A stretch of DNA of 9,080 nt. Origin: Bacillaceae bacterium (GTDB taxonomy: Bacteria; Bacillota; Bacilli; Bacillales_A; Planococcaceae). This document shows, piece after piece, positions 7,020-9,080 of this stretch. The notes below the pieces were generated by a model. The model did no database searches and was not told the DNA's origin. It saw nothing but the letters and a program-made list of their open reading frames with translations. Within the stretch, counting starts at the first letter, position 1. The number at the start of each line of letters is the position of its first letter. The translations under genes and the position numbers were made by a program. The stretch spans positions 1 to 9,080 of the forward strand of contig JASLGI010000200.1 in assembly GCA_030149685.1 (NCBI GenBank), read 5' to 3'.

Positions 7020-7029
7020 TAGTGAACAA

Positions 7030-8532
7030 ATGACAAACAAATTAGATCGTATTCAAAATGATATGTTACGCGACCGTGTAGTGACAGCTGAAGAGGCTGC
7101 ATCATGGATCGAAGACGGAATGACACTTGGCCTTAGTGGATTTACACTTTCAGGAGATGCAAAAGCAGTACCTGATGCACTCGTTGAACGTGTGAAAAAA
7201 GGCGATAAAGTAAAAGTAAACGTCTACACAGGAGCATCACTCGGTTCTGAAACGGATAGTAAATTATCAACTAATGGTGTATTAAACAAACGTCTACCAT
7301 TCCAAGCAGACCGCGCACTCCGTGGAGAAATTAATAAAGGTTCATTATTATATGTAGACCAACATTTATCACAAACAGCAGAATATGTGCGCCAAGGAGT
7401 TTTACCACATATTGACTTCGCTATTTTAGAAGCATCAGCTGTTGAAGAAGATGGTACAATCATCCCAACAACATCTGTCGGTAACTCAAGCATTTTCGCT
7501 GAAAAAGCAGATAAAATTATTTTAGAAATTAACGTAGCACAACCGGACTTCACAGGTATGCACGACATTTACGTGCCAGGTGAACAAGGAAAACGTGACC
7601 CAATTCCTTTAACTGGAGCGAGCGATCGCATCGGGCATCACGGAATTAAAGTAGATCCAGAAAAAATCGCAGGAATCGTCTTCACAGACCAAGCGGATAC
7701 ACCGTCACCAAACGCAGGTCCAGACGAAGATACAGAAACGATGGCAGCGAATTTAATGGACTTCTTACGTAAAGAAGTAAAAGAAGGTCGCCTCACGAAT
7801 GAATTACTCCCACTTCAAGCGGGAATCGGTTCACAAGCGAACGCTGTAATGCTCGGATTATTAAATTCTGAATTCGAAAACCTCGAAGTATATTCAGAAG
7901 TTATCCAAGACGCAATGTTCGACTTACTCGATGCTGGGAAATTAAAATTCGCATCAGCGACATCGATTACAATTACAGAAGAGAAAATGAAAGAAGTTTA
8001 CAGCCGTATGGAAGACTACAAAGATAAAATTGTCCTCCGTCCGCAAGAAATTTCAAACCACCCAGAGATCATTCGCCGTATAGGAATTATCGGAGTCAAT
8101 ACAGCGCTTGAATTCGATATTTACGGAAACGTCAACTCAACGCACGTAATGGGTACAAACATGATGAATGGAATCGGTGGTTCAGGAGACTTCGCACGTA
8201 ACGCGCGAATTGCTGTATTCGTAACGAAATCTGTTGCTAAAGACGGGAAAATCTCATCAGTCGTTCCGATGGTTGCACATACAGACCATACAGAGCACGA
8301 TGTGGACGTACTCGTAACAGAACACGGATATGCAGACTTACGCGGACTCGCACCACGTGAGCGTGCGCCACTGATCATCCAAAACTGTGCGCACCCAGAC
8401 TTCCGTGATGAGTTAATGGCTTATTACAACGAAGCAGTTGAAAAAGTAGGCGGACAAACACCGCACATTCTTGAAAAAGCATTTGATTTCCATACACGTT
8501 TACGTGATACAGGTTCAATGCACGAAGAATAA
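7030..8532 (+). CDS. Acetyl-CoA hydrolase / succinyl-CoA:acetate CoA-transferase family protein, copy 1
   Basis: A 500-residue cytosolic enzyme, the usual length for this family (AarC, ScpC, Cat1 relatives). Members move coenzyme A between acyl-CoA and a carboxylate, typically succinyl-CoA and acetate, or hydrolyse acetyl-CoA. It aligns along its whole length with AarC as I recall it: SGFTLSGDAKAVP near 36-48; QAGIGSQANAV near 267; YSEVIQD with Glu290 as the expected catalytic glutamate that forms the CoA thioester; and NVNSTHVMGTNMMNGIGGSG ending at 386, with Gly384 in the place of the AarC oxyanion-hole glycine. The C-terminal part has HTDHTEHDVDVLVTEHGYAD. Which substrates it prefers cannot be read from the sequence. 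A conserved ribosome-binding site supports the start. A near-identical second copy begins 372 bp downstream, and a LytTR regulator lies upstream. Confidence 0.93.
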   Translation: MTNKLDRIQNDMLRDRVVTAEEAASWIEDGMTLGLSGFTLSGDAKAVPDALVERVKKGDKVKVNVYTGASLGSETDSKLSTNGVLNKRLPFQADRALRGEINKGSLLYVDQHLSQTAEYVRQGVLPHIDFAILEASAVEEDGTIIPTTSVGNSSIFAEKADKIILEINVAQPDFTGMHDIYVPGEQGKRDPIPLTGASDRIGHHGIKVDPEKIAGIVFTDQADTPSPNAGPDEDTETMAANLMDFLRKEVKEGRLTNELLPLQAGIGSQANAVMLGLLNSEFENLEVYSEVIQDAMFDLLDAGKLKFASATSITITEEKMKEVYSRMEDYKDKIVLRPQEISNHPEIIRRIGIIGVNTALEFDIYGNVNSTHVMGTNMMNGIGGSGDFARNARIAVFVTKSVAKDGKISSVVPMVAHTDHTEHDVDVLVTEHGYADLRGLAPRERAPLIIQNCAHPDFRDELMAYYNEAVEKVGGQTPHILEKAFDFHTRLRDTGSMHEE

Positions 8533-8549
8533 GAAATACGATACTTTTC

Positions 8550-8581
8550 ATCCAGCATTCTTAACGAGTGCTGGATTTTTT
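8550..8581 (+). terminator. Rho-independent terminator after CoA-transferase copy 1
   Basis: ATCCAGCATTC (8550-8560) pairs with GAGTGCTGGAT (8566-8576), with one G-U pair, around a 5-nt loop. A T run to 8581 follows. It sits 17 bp after the stop codon, so copy 2 is probably transcribed from its own promoter. Confidence 0.9.
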
Positions 8582-8672
8582 GTGTGAGCGACAATAGAAG
8601 AATACTGAGAGAACAAGTATAAAATGAGTGATTTGTCAATAGTAAAAATGCTAGTAAAATCGATGAAAGGAC

Positions 8673-8721
8673 GAAGGAAAAGCTGTTTTTTTCTCGTTTT
8701 TCCTTCTTTTTTTAGAAGGAA
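8673..8721 (+). repeat. Overlapping, mutually exclusive inverted repeats
   Basis: GAAGGAAAA (8673-8681) can pair with TTTTCCTTC (8698-8706). The overlapping segment TTCCTTCT (8700-8707) can instead pair with AGAAGGAA (8714-8721). The two stems cannot form together. Neither is followed by a T run, so neither is a plain terminator. Confidence 0.5.
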
Positions 8722-8800
8722 TGGAGGGAATAAAAAGGAATGAATAGTGACAAAAACTAAAAATATGTGTTTCAGATATATAAAATGCTGGCTCACTCAT

Positions 8801-8814
8801 ATAAAGCGTTTTCA
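8801..8814 (-). promoter_or_regulatory. cre-like site upstream of second CoA-transferase
   Basis: The minus strand reads TGAAAACGCTTTAT, matching the 14-base cre core TGNAANCGNWNNCW at all fixed positions except the final C. It lies about 90 bp before the start codon of copy 2. It is weaker than the site upstream of copy 1, but its presence in both leaders supports catabolite control. Confidence 0.45.
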
Positions 8815-8845
8815 GTCTGTAAAGCTTCAAAAAAGTGAATTCTTG

Positions 8846-8876
8846 TTGTATCATTAGACATGAGTAGCTTTATAAC
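8846..8876 (+). promoter_or_regulatory. Tentative promoter of second CoA-transferase gene
   Basis: TTGTAT (8846-8851) and TATAAC (8871-8876) resemble sigma-A boxes with a 19-bp spacer. The leader would be about 20-25 nt, which just accommodates the ribosome-binding site. The call is weak because the spacer is long. Confidence 0.3.
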
Positions 8877-8904
8877 AATTTTGTGAAAAGGGAGTAGTGA
8901 TCGA

Positions 8905-9080
8905 ATGACTAATAAATTAGACCGCATTCAAAACGAACAATTACGTGACCGTGTTGTAACAGCTGAAGAAGCAGCAGCATGGATCGAAGATGGTATGACA
9001 CTCGGACTTAGTGGATTCACACTTTCAGGAGATGCGAAAGCAGTACCCGCTGCACTCGTAGAACGCGCGAAAAAAGGCGA
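8905..9080 (+). CDS. Acetyl-CoA hydrolase / CoA-transferase family protein, copy 2 (3' truncated by window)
   Basis: Only the first 58 codons are present; the frame is open to the window end. The protein differs from the start of copy 1 at 5 of 58 residues (for example D-M to E-Q at 11-12, S25A, D49A, V55A), while many codons carry silent changes. This points to a paralogue kept under protein-level selection rather than a very recent duplication. The start ATG is preceded by AAAGGGAG with the same 10-nt spacing as in copy 1. A full-length partner of about 500 residues is expected but cannot be confirmed, and the catalytic glutamate lies beyond the edge. Confidence 0.88.
   Translation, partial: MTNKLDRIQNEQLRDRVVTAEEAAAWIEDGMTLGLSGFTLSGDAKAVPAALVERAKKG

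Larger units (their letters stand above)
6713..7029. other. Leader region of the first CoA-transferase gene
   Basis: This 317-bp gap holds the terminator of the LytTR gene, a cre-like palindrome, a tentative promoter and the ribosome-binding site of the CoA-transferase. If the tentative promoter at 6881-6907 is right, the untranslated leader exceeds 100 nt. A 14-codon frame at 6978-7022 lacks a ribosome-binding site and is not called. Confidence 0.55.
8533..8904. other. Intergenic region between the two CoA-transferase copies
   Basis: This 372-bp AT-rich gap holds the terminator of copy 1, overlapping alternative hairpins, a cre-like site and the leader of copy 2. No open reading frame with a ribosome-binding site was found on either strand. 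Apart from the last ~20 bp before the start codon it has no obvious similarity to the leader of copy 1. Confidence 0.6.

Noticed and set aside
6978..7022. 14-codon upstream frame (MPELNKTIRTNERE) ending in the ribosome-binding region of CoA-transferase copy 1
   Set aside because: It has no ribosome-binding site, and the leader of copy 2 has no matching peptide, so it is probably chance.
7224..8378. Long antisense open frames inside CoA-transferase copy 1
   Set aside because: They lie opposite a clear enzyme gene, lack ribosome-binding sites and show no recognisable domains; they are by-products of its codon use.
8548..8854. Minus-strand open frames in the gap between the two CoA-transferase copies
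   Set aside because: They run across the terminator or low-complexity AT-rich DNA, have no good ribosome-binding site, and encode no recognisable protein.

Overview
The window looks like chromosomal DNA of a low-to-mid GC Gram-positive bacterium (Bacillota, most likely Bacillales). The basis is purine-rich Shine-Dalgarno sequences such as AGGAGG, sigma-A-like TATAAT/TACAAT boxes, Rho-independent terminators with T tails, sequences resembling the CcpA cre operator, and AT-rich intergenic regions. Genus cannot be fixed from the sequence alone. No RNA genes, insertion sequences, CRISPR arrays or attachment sites were seen.

Left part (1-3243): a minus-strand gene, cut by the window edge, encodes a translational GTPase of the EF-G/TetM (ribosomal protection) type. 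It diverges from a plus-strand YnfM-like major facilitator transporter. The two start signals share a compact control region in which an 11-bp perfect inverted repeat places an extended -10 box (TGGTACAAT) on each strand. The transporter ends in a strong hairpin that also terminates the convergent gene to its right.

Middle part (3242-6067): a large minus-strand cytoplasmic signalling protein has three PAS-type domains, a GGDEF domain with an intact-looking active site and RxxD inhibitory site, and an EAL domain that has lost most catalytic residues. It is predicted to make c-di-GMP rather than degrade it. It is separated by a ~430-bp AT-rich, purine-skewed divergent intergenic region from the next gene.

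Right part (6068-9080): a LytTR-family DNA-binding regulator, with a small sensor-like N-terminal domain instead of a receiver domain, is followed by two tandem, closely related acetyl-CoA hydrolase/CoA-transferase genes (succinyl-CoA:acetate CoA-transferase family). The second is cut by the window end. Each CoA-transferase gene has its own leader with a cre-like site and the same ribosome-binding segment, and a terminator separates each gene from the one before. The likely theme is carbon-overflow/acetate metabolism under catabolite control, possibly with the LytTR protein as local regulator. The link between that regulator and the CoA-transferases is inference from position only.
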